Origin: Alphaproteobacteria bacterium
GTDB taxonomy: Bacteria; Pseudomonadota; Alphaproteobacteria; Caulobacterales; Caulobacteraceae
Assembly: GCA_018820665.1 (NCBI GenBank)
Contig: JAHJNW010000178.1
Location: 1-36,123, forward strand
Length of the DNA: 36,123 nt
Direction: 5' to 3'
Shown here: positions 22,373 to 31,188 of the stretch, one piece after another
How positions within the stretch are numbered: position 1 is the first letter of the stretch
Layout of the letters: each line of letters begins with the position of its first letter
Notes under the pieces: model-generated
What the model saw: only the letters and a program-made list of their open reading frames with translations
The model's database searches: none
What the model was told of the DNA's origin: nothing
Position numbers and translations under genes: made by a program

Positions 22373-24456
22373 TCCACGCCTGGCCGGTCGTTGCGCCAGT
22401 CGAACAGGGCCTCCAGAATCCTGACCGCCTCCCCGCGCGGCGAGGTCAGATCGGGGTCGCGTCGCAGAACCAGCCGGGCGTCGTCGGCGGCGGTCAGCAG
22501 CAGGTCGCGGTGGCGGATCGGATCGGCGAAGCGATAGGCGGGGAAGCCGCTCTGTTTCAATCCCAACGGATCGCCGCCGCCGCGCAGCCGGAAATCCTCC
22601 TCGGCGATCTCGAAGCCGTCCTCTGTGCGGCGCAGGGTCTCCAGCCGGATGCGCGCCGTCTCCCCGAGACCGTCGTCCCCGCCGCCGTAGAGCAGCAGGC
22701 AGGTGCTGGCCGCCGAGCCGCGACCGACCCGACCGCGCAGCTGGTGCAGCTGGGCAAGGCCGAAGCGGTCGGCGTGCTCGATGACCATGATCGAGGCGTT
22801 GGGCACGTCGACCCCGACCTCGACGACCGTGGTGGCGACGAGCAGCGGCGTGCGTCCGTCGGCGAAGTCGGCCATCACGGCCTCGCGCTCGGCGCCGGGC
22901 ATCTGGCCGTGGGCCAGACCCACCTCGACTCCCATGATGCGGCGCAGGTCGGCGGCGCGGGCCTCGGCGGCGGCGAGGTCCGAGGCCTCGCTCTCGGCCA
23001 CCAGAGGGCAGATCCAATAGGCCTGGGCGCCGCTGTCCAGCGCGGCCTTCAGGCGTTTGGCGACCTCGCCGATGCGGGCCAGTGGCACCACGGCCGTGGT
23101 CACGGGGGTTCGGCCCGGCGGCTTCTCGGTCAGGCGTGACACCTCCAGCTCGCCGTACTGGGTCAGTTCGAGCGTCCGGGGGATGGGCGTGGCGGACATG
23201 GTCAGCAGGTGGACGCCGCCGGTGCGCGGGTCGCCCTTGGCCTGCAGCCGCTGGCGCTCATTGACGCCGAAGCGATGTTGTTCGTCGATCACCGCCAGCG
23301 CCAGCCGGTCGAAACGAACCGCGTCCTGGAACAGGGCGTGGGTGCCGATGGCGACGCGCGCCTCGCCCGAGGCCAGGGCGGCGAGCCGGGTGCGCCGCTC
23401 GGCCGGAGTGTCGCGGCCGGTGAGCAGGACGGTCGGCAGGCCGGCCGCCTCCAGCATCGGCGCCAGCCTCTGCCAGTGCTGACGGGCGAGGATTTCGGTC
23501 GGGGCCATCAGGGCGGACTGGAAGCCCGACGCCGCCGCGTCCGCCAGCGCCAGAGCGGCGACGGCGGTCTTGCCCGAGCCGACGTCGCCCTGCAGCAACC
23601 GCCCCATCTGTTCGCCCGAGGCGAGGTCGCGGCGGATTTCGGCGATCGCCTGGACCTGGGCGCCGGTCAGGTCGAAGGGCAGGGCGGCGAGAAGATGCGC
23701 CGAGGGCTCGCCGGGCGTGATGACGGGCGCCGGGGTGATCTGCCGCGCCCGGCGGCGGCGGGCGAGGGCCAGCTGGTGGGCCAGCAGTTCGTCATAGGCC
23801 AGACGCTGGCGGGCGGGGGCGTGGGTCAGCAGATCGGGTTCCGCGGCCGGCGCGTGCAGGGCAGCGAGGGCGGCGCGCCAGCCGGGCCAGCGGCGTTTGG
23901 CCAGCCACGCCGGGTCCTGCCACTCCGGCAGCTCCGGGGCGTGTTCCAGTGCGGCCTGCACCAGTTTGCGCAGCACCCGCGACGTCAGGCCCTGGGTGGC
24001 TGGATAGACCGGCTCCACGGCGGCGATGTCGTCAACCTGGGCGAGGGTGAAGATATCCGGATGGACGATCTGCACCTCATTGTTAAAGCGCTCGACCTTG
24101 CCCGAGACCAGCCGCCTTTCGCCCTTGGGCAGCAGGCGGTCGATGTGCTGGGCCGAGCCGCCGAACCAGATCAGGTGGACGAAGCCGGTGTCGTCGGTGG
24201 CGCGGACCTTGATCGGCGCGCCGGGCTTGCCGGGGACGATCAGGCGATCGACGACGACCTCGAAAATTCCAACCTGGCCCTCGGTCGCGGAGACGGCCGA
24301 CATGCGCCGGCGGACGATCAGGCCCGAGGGCGACAGGAACAGCAGGTCGCGGACCAGAGGGCCGGCCAGTTTCTGGACCAAAGGCAGCACCTTGGGCCCC
24401 ACGCCCTTCAGGGTGGAGACCTCGGCGAACAGGGGAAAGAGACTCGGTGGCCGCAT
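22369..24456 (-). CDS. recG: ATP-dependent DNA helicase RecG
   Basis: RecG remodels stalled replication forks and Holliday junctions. I start it at the ATG at 24456 (MRPPSLFPLF), giving 695 residues, the usual length; an ATG at 24468 would add four. The wedge/OB domain covers about 55-140. The helicase part has Walker A GDVGSGKT (290-297), the DEQH box (391-394), TATPIPRTL-type motif III (MSATPIPRTLELT) and GRVGRGSAAS near the C-terminus (motif VI). A longer upstream frame reaches into sdhE and mfd antisense and is not real. It is divergent from sdhE-mfd, with a gap of about 117 bases that should hold both promoters. The recG-sdhE-mfd order is common in alphaproteobacteria. Confidence 0.95.
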   Translation of the reverse strand: MRPPSLFPLFAEVSTLKGVGPKVLPLVQKLAGPLVRDLLFLSPSGLIVRRRMSAVSATEGQVGIFEVVVDRLIVPGKPGAPIKVRATDDTGFVHLIWFGGSAQHIDRLLPKGERRLVSGKVERFNNEVQIVHPDIFTLAQVDDIAAVEPVYPATQGLTSRVLRKLVQAALEHAPELPEWQDPAWLAKRRWPGWRAALAALHAPAAEPDLLTHAPARQRLAYDELLAHQLALARRRRARQITPAPVITPGEPSAHLLAALPFDLTGAQVQAIAEIRRDLASGEQMGRLLQGDVGSGKTAVAALALADAAASGFQSALMAPTEILARQHWQRLAPMLEAAGLPTVLLTGRDTPAERRTRLAALASGEARVAIGTHALFQDAVRFDRLALAVIDEQHRFGVNERQRLQAKGDPRTGGVHLLTMSATPIPRTLELTQYGELEVSRLTEKPPGRTPVTTAVVPLARIGEVAKRLKAALDSGAQAYWICPLVAESEASDLAAAEARAADLRRIMGVEVGLAHGQMPGAEREAVMADFADGRTPLLVATTVVEVGVDVPNASIMVIEHADRFGLAQLHQLRGRVGRGSAASTCLLLYGGGDDGLGETARIRLETLRRTEDGFEIAEEDFRLRGGGDPLGLKQSGFPAYRFADPIRHRDLLLTAADDARLVLRRDPDLTSPRGEAVRILEALFDWRNDRPGVD

Positions 24457-24573
24457 TGGCGTCAGCATAGCTGGCGAAAGCGCGTCTGGAACGCTATCTG
24501 ACCGCACTTCATTGAAGTGCCCTGCGCTCGCCGCCTGTGCGCGCTTCTCAAGATTTACCGGGCAAGGACGCTT

Positions 24574-24879
24574 GTGGCCGATACCGACGCACGCCTGAAA
24601 GAGAGATTGGGCCGCATCGCCTTCCGGGCGTGGCGGCGGGGATTCCGCGAGGCCGACCTGGTGCTGGGTCCGTTCGTCGACCAGCTCGGGGCGACGCTGG
24701 ACGAAGCCGAGCTGGATGCGCTGGAGGCCCTGCTGGCGCAGGACGACGATCACCAGCTCTACGCCTGGATCATCGGCACGGAGCCGACCCCGGCGACGCA
24801 CGACACCCCGGTGATGGCCAAGATCCGCGCCTTCATGCGCGAGCATGTGGCGGCGGCCGTGGCCGAGGGGGCCGGCTGA
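24574..24879 (+). CDS. sdhE: FAD assembly factor SdhE (succinate dehydrogenase assembly factor 2 family)
   Basis: SdhE helps attach FAD covalently to the flavoprotein subunit of succinate dehydrogenase. I start it at GTG 24574 with AAGGA five bases upstream, giving 101 residues, the normal size; a GTG at 24517 would add 19 residues unlike the family. The family core is FRAWRRGFREADLVLGPF (17-34), where RGxxE-type contacts bind the partner, followed by the acidic LDEAELDALEALLAQDDDHQLYAWI helix region, split at about residue 50. The stop overlaps the mfd start as TGATG, so the two are translationally coupled. sdh genes are elsewhere. Confidence 0.93.
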   Translation: MADTDARLKERLGRIAFRAWRRGFREADLVLGPFVDQLGATLDEAELDALEALLAQDDDHQLYAWIIGTEPTPATHDTPVMAKIRAFMREHVAAAVAEGAG

Positions 24880-27800
24880 TGGACGCCCGGGTCTCCACAC
24901 GCGACGACCGGGAGCTGGGCGGGGCGCCGGAAGGCCTCGACGCCCTGACGGTGGCCGAGCAGCTGAAGGCCGATGGCGGCGTCGGCGTCTTCGTGGCGCG
25001 CGACTACGCCCGCATGGGCGAGTTCGTTCAGGCATTCCGGTTCTTCTCCAATGACATTGAAGTCGTGGAGTTTCCGGCGTGGGATTGCCTGCCGTACGAC
25101 CGACTGAGCCCGACTTCATCTGTCTCGGCAGAGCGGATGGCGGCGCTGACCCGGCTGGCCCGGCATGATCCGTCTGATCGCCGCCCTCTGCTGGTGGTGA
25201 CGACGGTGAGCGCGGCGACCCAGCGCACGCCGCCGCGCGAGGTGACGAATGGCGCCGGCTTCGAAACCACGGTCGGGCTCGATCTCGATACGGCGGCGCT
25301 GGAGCGGTATTTCGCCGCCAACGGCTATATGCGCGCCTCGACGGTCTCGGAAAAAGGCGAGTTCGCGGTCCGCGGCGGGGTCATCGACGTCTATCCGCCG
25401 GGCTTCGAGGAGCCGGTGCGCCTGGACATGTTCGGCTCCGAGCTGGAGTCGATCCGCACCTTCGACCCGGCCACCCAGCGATCGACCGGCCAGCTGCGCG
25501 AGGTGTCCCTGGCTCCGGTGTCGGAGGCGCTGCTGGACGCCGACAGCATCTCGCGTTTCCGCACCGGCTATCTCGGCCTGTTCGGCGCCCCGGGCGACGA
25601 TCCTCTGTACGCCGCCGTCAGCGAGGGCGCGCGGCGGCAGGGCATGGAGCACTGGCTGCCGCTGCTCTACGACCGGCTCGAGACCCTGTTCGACTATCTG
25701 CCGGACGATGCGCGGCTGTTCCTCGACAACCAGGTCGAGGCGGCGCGGGCCGAGCGCTGGACCCTGACCAAGGACGCCTGGGACGCCCGCCGCGACGCGG
25801 CCATGGGCAAGGGCGGGGCCGCCCACCGGGCCTTGCCGCCGGAGCGGCTGTATTTGCCGGAGGGCGACTGGAACGCCGCCCTGGCGGGTCGCTGGGTGCG
25901 GCGGCTGTCGCCCTTCCATGGCCCCGGCGAGGACGCCGGCGGCCGGCTGGGCCGCAGTTTCGCGGCCGAGCGGGCCCAGGACAGCGTCAATCTGTTCGAA
26001 GCCGTGGCGCGTCACGCGGAGGCGGTGAAGGCGGCCGGCAAGCGGGTGCTGTTCGCCTCCTGGACCGAAGGCTCGTCCGAGCGGCTGGCCTCGATGCTGG
26101 CCGACCACGGACTGGAGCATGTGGTGGCGGTGCGCGACTGGGCCGATGTTCAGAAGGCGCCGAAAGATCTGTATCTGCGCGGCGTGCTGCCTGTCGAGCA
26201 CGGGTTCGAGACCGACTCGATCGCCGTCATCTCCGAGACCGACATGCTGGGCGACCGGCTGGCGCGGCCGAAGAAGAAGCGGCGGGCGTCGAACTTCCTC
26301 GCCGAGGCCTCGGCCCTGACCACGGGCGACCTCGTCGTCCACCTGGACCACGGCATCGGCCGCTACGAGGGGCTGAAGACGCTGGATATCCAGCAGGCGC
26401 CGCACGACTGCCTCGAGCTGCTCTATGCGGGCGACAGCAAGCTGTATCTGCCGGTCGAGAACATTGACCTGCTGACCCGCTATGGCAGCGACGCCGACGG
26501 GGCGCAGCTGGACCGGCTGGGCGGCGCGGGCTGGCAGGCGCGCAAGGCCAGGGCCAAGCAGCGGCTACGCGATATGGCCGAGGGTCTGATCGCCCTGGCC
26601 GCCAAGCGGTCGCTGCGCACCTCGGACCCGATCACCCCGCCACACGGGCTGTTCGACGAGTTCTGCGCCCGCTTCCCGTATGAGGAGACCGATGACCAGC
26701 TGAACGCCATCGGCGACGTGCTGGAGGACCTCGGCAAGGGCACGCCGATGGATCGTCTGATCTGCGGCGACGTCGGCTTCGGCAAGACCGAGGTGGCGCT
26801 GCGGGCCGCCTTCGTGGTGGCGATGACCGGGCAGCAGGTGGCCATCGTCTGCCCGACGACCCTGCTGGCGCGGCAGCATTTCAAGACCTTCAGCGAGCGG
26901 TTCGCGGGCTGGCCGGTGACGGTGCGCCACCTGTCACGGATGGTTACGGCGAAGGACGCGGCCGAGACGCGCGCGGGGCTCAAGGACGGCTCGTTCGAGA
27001 TCGTCGTCGGCACCCATGCGGTGCTCAGCGAACAGGTCGGGTTCAAGGACCTGGGCCTTGTTATCGTTGACGAAGAGCAACATTTCGGCGTCAAGCACAA
27101 GGAGAAGCTGAAGTCCCTGCGGGCCGATGTTCACCTGCTGACCCTGACGGCCACGCCTATTCCCCGGACGCTCCAGATGGCGCTGTCGGGCATTCGCGAG
27201 ATGTCGATCATCGCCACCCCGCCGGTCGATCGCCTGGCGGTGCGGACCTATGTCACGCCGTGGGATCCGGTGCTGGTGCGCGAGGCCCTGCTGCGCGAGA
27301 AATACCGCGGCGGGCAGGCCTATTATGTCGTGCCGCGCCTGTCCGACCTGCCGGACATCGAACAATTCCTGCGCGAGAAGGTGCCGGAAATAAAGTTCGT
27401 CGTCGGCCACGGCCAGATGTCGCCGACCCAGCTGGAAGACGTGATGAGCGCCTTCTACGACGGCAGCTACGACCTGCTGCTGTCGACCACGATCGTTGAG
27501 TCCGGACTTGATGTTCCGACGGCCAACACCCTGATCGTGCACAAGGCCGACATGTTCGGCCTGGCCCAGCTGCACCAGATTCGCGGCCGGATCGGCCGGG
27601 CCAAGGCGCGGGCCTTCGCCTATCTGACCACGCCGCCCAACAAGCCGATGAGCCTGTCGTCCGAGCGGCGGCTGCAGGTGCTTCAGTCGCTGGACAACCT
27701 CGGGGCCGGCTTCCAGCTGGCCAGCCACGATCTGGACCAGCGCGGCGGCGGCAATCTGCTGGGCGACGAGCAGTCGGGCCATATCCGCGAGGTCGGGGTC

Positions 27801-28334
27801 GAGCTCTATCAGCAGATGCTGGAGGACGCGGTGTCCGAACTGCGTCTGTCGGGCGAGGGCGGCGGGGTGGTCGACCGCGGCTGGTCGCCGGCCATCAACG
27901 TCGGCGCGGCCGTATTGATTCCAGAGGATTATGTCCCGGACCTGAACGTTCGCCTGAGCCTGTATCGCCGTCTGTCGGACGCCGAGAACTCGGAGACGCG
28001 CGAGGCCCTGGCCGCCGAGCTGATCGACCGGTTCGGACCCCTGCCGGACGAGGCCAACCAGCTGCTGCGCATCGTCGGCATCAAGGCCAACTGCAAGACG
28101 GCCTGTATCGAACGCATCGACATCGGGCCCAAGGGCGCGGTTCTGACCTTGCGCAACAACGCCTTCCCCAATCCCATGGGGCTGGTCGGTCTGATCCAGA
28201 AGAACCACGCCTTCTGGAAGATCCGGCCGGACCAGAAGATCGTGGTCAAGGGCGACTGGGACACGGCGGCCGAACGGCTGAAGGTCGCCGAGCGGATTAC
28301 GACCGACCTCGCAAGGGTGGCCGGCGCGGGCTAG
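24879..28334 (+). CDS. mfd: Transcription-repair coupling factor
   Basis: Mfd removes RNA polymerase stalled at DNA damage and recruits UvrA for excision repair. From ATG 24879, which overlaps the sdhE stop, it has 1151 residues, the usual size; a longer frame upstream is the sdhE region in another frame. In order: the UvrB-like N-terminal part, with VVEFPAWDCLPYDRLSPT near residue 63; the RNA-polymerase-interacting CarD-like domain (DLVVHLDHGIGRYEGL, about 484-550); the RecG-like translocase with Walker A GDVGFGKT (630-637), DEEQH (731-735), TATPIPRTLQM and the TRG motif area; and the C-terminal D7 domain. Its stop TAG shares CTAG with the convergent SRPBCC gene. Confidence 0.97.
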   Translation: MDARVSTRDDRELGGAPEGLDALTVAEQLKADGGVGVFVARDYARMGEFVQAFRFFSNDIEVVEFPAWDCLPYDRLSPTSSVSAERMAALTRLARHDPSDRRPLLVVTTVSAATQRTPPREVTNGAGFETTVGLDLDTAALERYFAANGYMRASTVSEKGEFAVRGGVIDVYPPGFEEPVRLDMFGSELESIRTFDPATQRSTGQLREVSLAPVSEALLDADSISRFRTGYLGLFGAPGDDPLYAAVSEGARRQGMEHWLPLLYDRLETLFDYLPDDARLFLDNQVEAARAERWTLTKDAWDARRDAAMGKGGAAHRALPPERLYLPEGDWNAALAGRWVRRLSPFHGPGEDAGGRLGRSFAAERAQDSVNLFEAVARHAEAVKAAGKRVLFASWTEGSSERLASMLADHGLEHVVAVRDWADVQKAPKDLYLRGVLPVEHGFETDSIAVISETDMLGDRLARPKKKRRASNFLAEASALTTGDLVVHLDHGIGRYEGLKTLDIQQAPHDCLELLYAGDSKLYLPVENIDLLTRYGSDADGAQLDRLGGAGWQARKARAKQRLRDMAEGLIALAAKRSLRTSDPITPPHGLFDEFCARFPYEETDDQLNAIGDVLEDLGKGTPMDRLICGDVGFGKTEVALRAAFVVAMTGQQVAIVCPTTLLARQHFKTFSERFAGWPVTVRHLSRMVTAKDAAETRAGLKDGSFEIVVGTHAVLSEQVGFKDLGLVIVDEEQHFGVKHKEKLKSLRADVHLLTLTATPIPRTLQMALSGIREMSIIATPPVDRLAVRTYVTPWDPVLVREALLREKYRGGQAYYVVPRLSDLPDIEQFLREKVPEIKFVVGHGQMSPTQLEDVMSAFYDGSYDLLLSTTIVESGLDVPTANTLIVHKADMFGLAQLHQIRGRIGRAKARAFAYLTTPPNKPMSLSSERRLQVLQSLDNLGAGFQLASHDLDQRGGGNLLGDEQSGHIREVGVELYQQMLEDAVSELRLSGEGGGVVDRGWSPAINVGAAVLIPEDYVPDLNVRLSLYRRLSDAENSETREALAAELIDRFGPLPDEANQLLRIVGIKANCKTACIERIDIGPKGAVLTLRNNAFPNPMGLVGLIQKNHAFWKIRPDQKIVVKGDWDTAAERLKVAERITTDLARVAGAG

Positions 28335-29077
28335 CTCTCGTGGGGCGCGGCGTTGTCGAAACGCGCGTCCCACCACGCCTTCCAGCGCCCTTCCAGATCG
28401 GTGAAGGCGGCGTCGGACAGGCCGTAGGTGGTCAGGGTCAGCATGGTCGCGCCGCGCGGCCGCTTGTCCTCCTTCGGCGGGCTGTCCAGCACGACCAGCA
28501 GGCCGTCGCCCCAGGCGTCGACGGTGACGCCGATCTGGTGACGGGCGACGAACCAGACCTGGCCGGCGGCGTCCGCCTCGGGGCCCAGCGGCATCGCATA
28601 GGGCTCGCCGGGGGCCGGGGCGGCGTCCAGGCCCAGAACCGAGCGGCCGAGCTGATCCTCGCGCGGCGGACCGGAGAAGAAGAGCGTGCGGCGCGTCTGG
28701 CCGGCGTGCCGGGCGAAGGCGAAGGCCAGTTGGTGGGTGAAGGAGATCCAGCCCTCGATCATGCCGTCGAACACATCCGACCAGTCGCCGGCCGGGGCCG
28801 AACGGACCACCCGCACCAGCGTGGTCGCGTCGCCGGTCGCCTCGACCTCATAGCGGTCGTTGACGCCGACGAAGGTGACGGTCCGCCGCGCCTCGTCGGC
28901 CTCGGCGTGGGTGATGAAGATGAAGTCGATCTCGTCCGCCAGGGCGTCGGCGTCCCAGCCGAACCAGTTCCTGATCTGCGCCGGATCGCGCAGGGCGGCC
29001 CAGACCGCATCGGCGGGGGCGGGGACGGTGACCTCGACGAGGACATGGTCTTCCATGGGCTTGGCGGCGTCGGTCAT
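28331..29077 (-). CDS. SRPBCC (AHSA1/START-like) domain protein
   Basis: This 248-residue cytoplasmic protein opens with an SRPBCC hydrophobic-pocket domain of the AHSA1 type: VEVTVPAPADAVWAALRDPAQIRNWFGWD (about 14-42) and then a long helix region with GWISFTHQLAFAF (109-121). The second half (about 130-245) looks like a repeat of a similar sandwich without the clear motif. Such proteins bind lipids or small hydrophobic molecules; the ligand cannot be predicted. It starts 5 bases after an ArsR-type regulator gene. That two-gene pairing is widespread, and the regulator usually controls the SRPBCC gene. It shares CTAG stops with mfd. Confidence 0.88.
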   Translation of the reverse strand: MTDAAKPMEDHVLVEVTVPAPADAVWAALRDPAQIRNWFGWDADALADEIDFIFITHAEADEARRTVTFVGVNDRYEVEATGDATTLVRVVRSAPAGDWSDVFDGMIEGWISFTHQLAFAFARHAGQTRRTLFFSGPPREDQLGRSVLGLDAAPAPGEPYAMPLGPEADAAGQVWFVARHQIGVTVDAWGDGLLVVLDSPPKEDKRPRGATMLTLTTYGLSDAAFTDLEGRWKAWWDARFDNAAPHES

Positions 29078-29082
29078 GGCGG

Positions 29083-29679
29083 TCAGTTCCTGGCTGGAGC
29101 GGATTTGGACACGGCGGGATGGGCGACGGCGGTGAGGCGGTAGCGGCGGCCGGAGGGGGCCGCGTATTTGCGGGCCAGGGCCGCGACGGCGGCGCTGACC
29201 TCTTCGGTAAAGGCGTCGAAATCAGCGGGGGCGGCGAAGGTGACGTCGGCCTCGATGGTCAGGGTCAGCAGGCGCGCCCCCTCGGCGGCCGCGTCCTGAC
29301 GCATCCGCGCCACGTCGCGGACCAGGGTCGAGGCGGTCGAGATCAGGTGGTCGGCGGCGTGGCGGTCCTGGGCCTCGACCGCGGCGGGATCGATGGGCGC
29401 CTGCATCAGGGCCGGATCGAGGACATAGTTCTGCGCCGCCACGAACAGCCGCTCGGTGAAGCCCCGTCGGCGGCGTTCCTCGGCCAGCTGCACAAGGCCG
29501 GCCGCTTCAAGGGCATTGAGGTGATAGCCGATCTTCTGCCGCGGCATGCCCAGTTGCTCCGCCAGTCCGGCGGCAGAGGCCGGCTCGATCAAGGCCGCGA
29601 GGATGCGTCGGCGGATCGGGGCCAGCGCCAGCAGGGCCGTGTCCAGATCGTCGAGCAGGGCTGAAGGTCGGGCGGTCAT
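29083..29679 (-). CDS. ArsR-type winged-helix transcriptional regulator
   Basis: The 198-residue product has an N-terminal winged helix-turn-helix (about 12-80): LAPIRRRILAAL, then the recognition region GLAEQLGMPRQKIGYHLNAL (38-57), then the wing ERRRRGFTERLF. That is the ArsR/HTH_20 arrangement. The C-terminal half (about 100-185) is a separate helical and beta region that may bind a ligand or form the dimer. No metal-binding cysteine pair is present, so it is not a metal sensor of the classic type. It heads an operon with the SRPBCC gene. The palindrome just upstream is a good candidate operator for self-control. The leader is short and no clear ribosome binding site is seen. Confidence 0.91.
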   Translation of the reverse strand: MTARPSALLDDLDTALLALAPIRRRILAALIEPASAAGLAEQLGMPRQKIGYHLNALEAAGLVQLAEERRRRGFTERLFVAAQNYVLDPALMQAPIDPAAVEAQDRHAADHLISTASTLVRDVARMRQDAAAEGARLLTLTIEADVTFAAPADFDAFTEEVSAAVAALARKYAAPSGRRYRLTAVAHPAVSKSAPARN

Positions 29680-29690
29680 GGCCCGAACCT

Positions 29691-29716
29691 GTATTAGACA
29701 ACTAGTTTTGTCAAAT
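29691..29716 (-). promoter_or_regulatory. Operator-like palindrome and -10 element of the ArsR-SRPBCC operon
   Basis: An imperfect 24-base palindrome (29693-29716) has perfect GACAA/TTGTC half-sites (29697-29701 and 29708-29712) around CTAGTT and further matching outer bases. On the minus strand a TAATAC (29696-29691) fits a -10 box, with the palindrome in the spacer and a transcript start a few bases before the ATG. A bound dimer would block RNA polymerase. The AT-rich stretch stands out from its surroundings. Confidence 0.65.
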
Positions 29717-29721
29717 GACCG

Positions 29722-31059
29722 TCAGGCGGATACCCGGATGTCATGGGAGGCGCGTTCCAGCACCCTCGCCGGGGACTCTCCCGGAGCCACTTCGGCCACG
29801 CCGACCTCAAACTCGACCACGAAGGGCGAGCGATCGGGGCCGGCGTCGAAGGCGGTGCAGCCGATCACCGCCGCGATCCGGTCGGCGGCGATCCGACCCG
29901 CCGGACCGCGCGTCGCCGGCAGGGCGAGGGCGAAGACGTCCGGGGACAGCCGCGCCGCGGTGTCCTCGGTGCGGATCAGGCGCGACACCATGGCTCCGAT
30001 CTGGGGCAGGGCGCGGTCCAGCCAGCCGCCCCTGCGGGCCTCCACGACCGCCGGTGTCTCGGTGACCCGCAGCACAACCACGGACAGCGGACGCCGCCGC
30101 AGACGGGCGCCGTCGGCGACACGAGCCAGATGGCTGGCGAACAGCTCGGGCGTGAACAGGCCGGTGGTTGGATCGGTCAGGCCGGACCCCCGGGCGCTTT
30201 CGAGCGCGCGCCGGATGGCGACGTGGCGCCGGTGATGCCGGGCCAGGGCGACGATCCGCTCGGCGGTCTCCTCCTCGGGCGTGTCGGCGGCGGCGACGTC
30301 GGCGAAGCCGCGGTTGTACAGTTCCGACAGGTTGATCTCGCCGGAGCCGCGCAGATAGAGCACCGCCGGTATGTGATAGAGGCGGGTGTTCCGCTTCATG
30401 CCCGAGGCGATCGACAGGGCCGGCGTGTGGTCCTCGGCGCCCCAGAGCACGGCGGCGTCAAACGGCCGCTCATGCAGATAGTCGAAGGCGGTGTAGGGCG
30501 TGGGGGCGGCCACGACCTCGCAGCCGCGTTCGGTCAGGGCGTTGGACAGGGCGAGGAAATGGCGGTCCGGCTTGCCGGCGGCCAGCACCCGCAACGGGCT
30601 GGCGTCCGGTTCGGGGATCAGCAGGGGCTCGCCCCTCGCCGCGAAGGTCGCCTCCCGCAGACTGACCTCCTCCTCGGCGATCGCCGCCCGGACGAGAGTC
30701 TCGAGGCGCAGGGCCGCCTGGGCCGCGTGGGGCGCGGCGGACATGACGATGTCGGCGAGGCCAGCCGGCCAATCGGCCGCCGCCGGGCCGATGGCGAGGA
30801 CCGGAAGACGGCGCGGCGACACCGTCCGGCGCAGAGCCTCGATCCCGCTCTCGGCGTCGGGCATCCGCGCGTCGAGGATCACCGTCTCCAGCGGCCAGTC
30901 GATCAACACCTGGATGGCGCCGGACAGAGATCGCGCCGTGACGGTGCGCCAGCCCAGGGCGTCGAGCCCCTGACACAGGGACCCGACCAGGTCGTCGTCA
31001 GGCGCGACGACCAGTATGCGCGGATCGGAAGTCAAAGGTGATGTCTCCACGGCCCCCAC
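29722..31059 (-). CDS. popA: PopA-like response regulator with degenerate GGDEF domain (c-di-GMP effector)
   Basis: The product (up to 445 residues) has two receiver-like domains and a GGDEF-like domain, the layout of Caulobacter PopA and PleD. Receiver 1 (about 14-130) keeps the phospho-acceptor D63 (VILDARMPD). Receiver 2 (about 155-275) has lost it (AAVLWGAED). In the GGDEF domain (about 290-443) the active-site motif reads SPDVF (372-376), so it should not make c-di-GMP. The inhibitory I-site R363-T-E-D366 sits at the exact family spacing and should still bind it. In C. crescentus, PopA binds c-di-GMP and brings the cell-cycle regulator CtrA to ClpXP at the pole. The start is uncertain: GTG 31059 or a TTG at 31035 with GGAG upstream. 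The popA name is inferred from architecture. Confidence 0.8.
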   Translation of the reverse strand: MGAVETSPLTSDPRILVVAPDDDLVGSLCQGLDALGWRTVTARSLSGAIQVLIDWPLETVILDARMPDAESGIEALRRTVSPRRLPVLAIGPAAADWPAGLADIVMSAAPHAAQAALRLETLVRAAIAEEEVSLREATFAARGEPLLIPEPDASPLRVLAAGKPDRHFLALSNALTERGCEVVAAPTPYTAFDYLHERPFDAAVLWGAEDHTPALSIASGMKRNTRLYHIPAVLYLRGSGEINLSELYNRGFADVAAADTPEEETAERIVALARHHRRHVAIRRALESARGSGLTDPTTGLFTPELFASHLARVADGARLRRRPLSVVVLRVTETPAVVEARRGGWLDRALPQIGAMVSRLIRTEDTAARLSPDVFALALPATRGPAGRIAADRIAAVIGCTAFDAGPDRSPFVVEFEVGVAEVAPGESPARVLERASHDIRVSA

Positions 31060-31188
31060 CCGGGCCGGCTTTCAAGCCGTCGGACCATAGCGAGGGTGGC
31101 CGCGGGGAGGCAACCGGCCGCGCCATCCTTTCCCGGACGGAGAAATGGGTTAAACAATGCATCATCAGGGGTGGGACGGGATTTCGGT

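Noticed and set aside
22369..25119. A 916-residue extended form of RecG
   Set aside because: The extension is antisense to sdhE and mfd; RecG homologs begin near MRPPSLFPLF.
24537..28334. A 1265-residue extended form of Mfd
   Set aside because: The extra N-terminus is the sdhE region read in another frame; ATG 24879 overlapping the sdhE stop gives the normal Mfd length.
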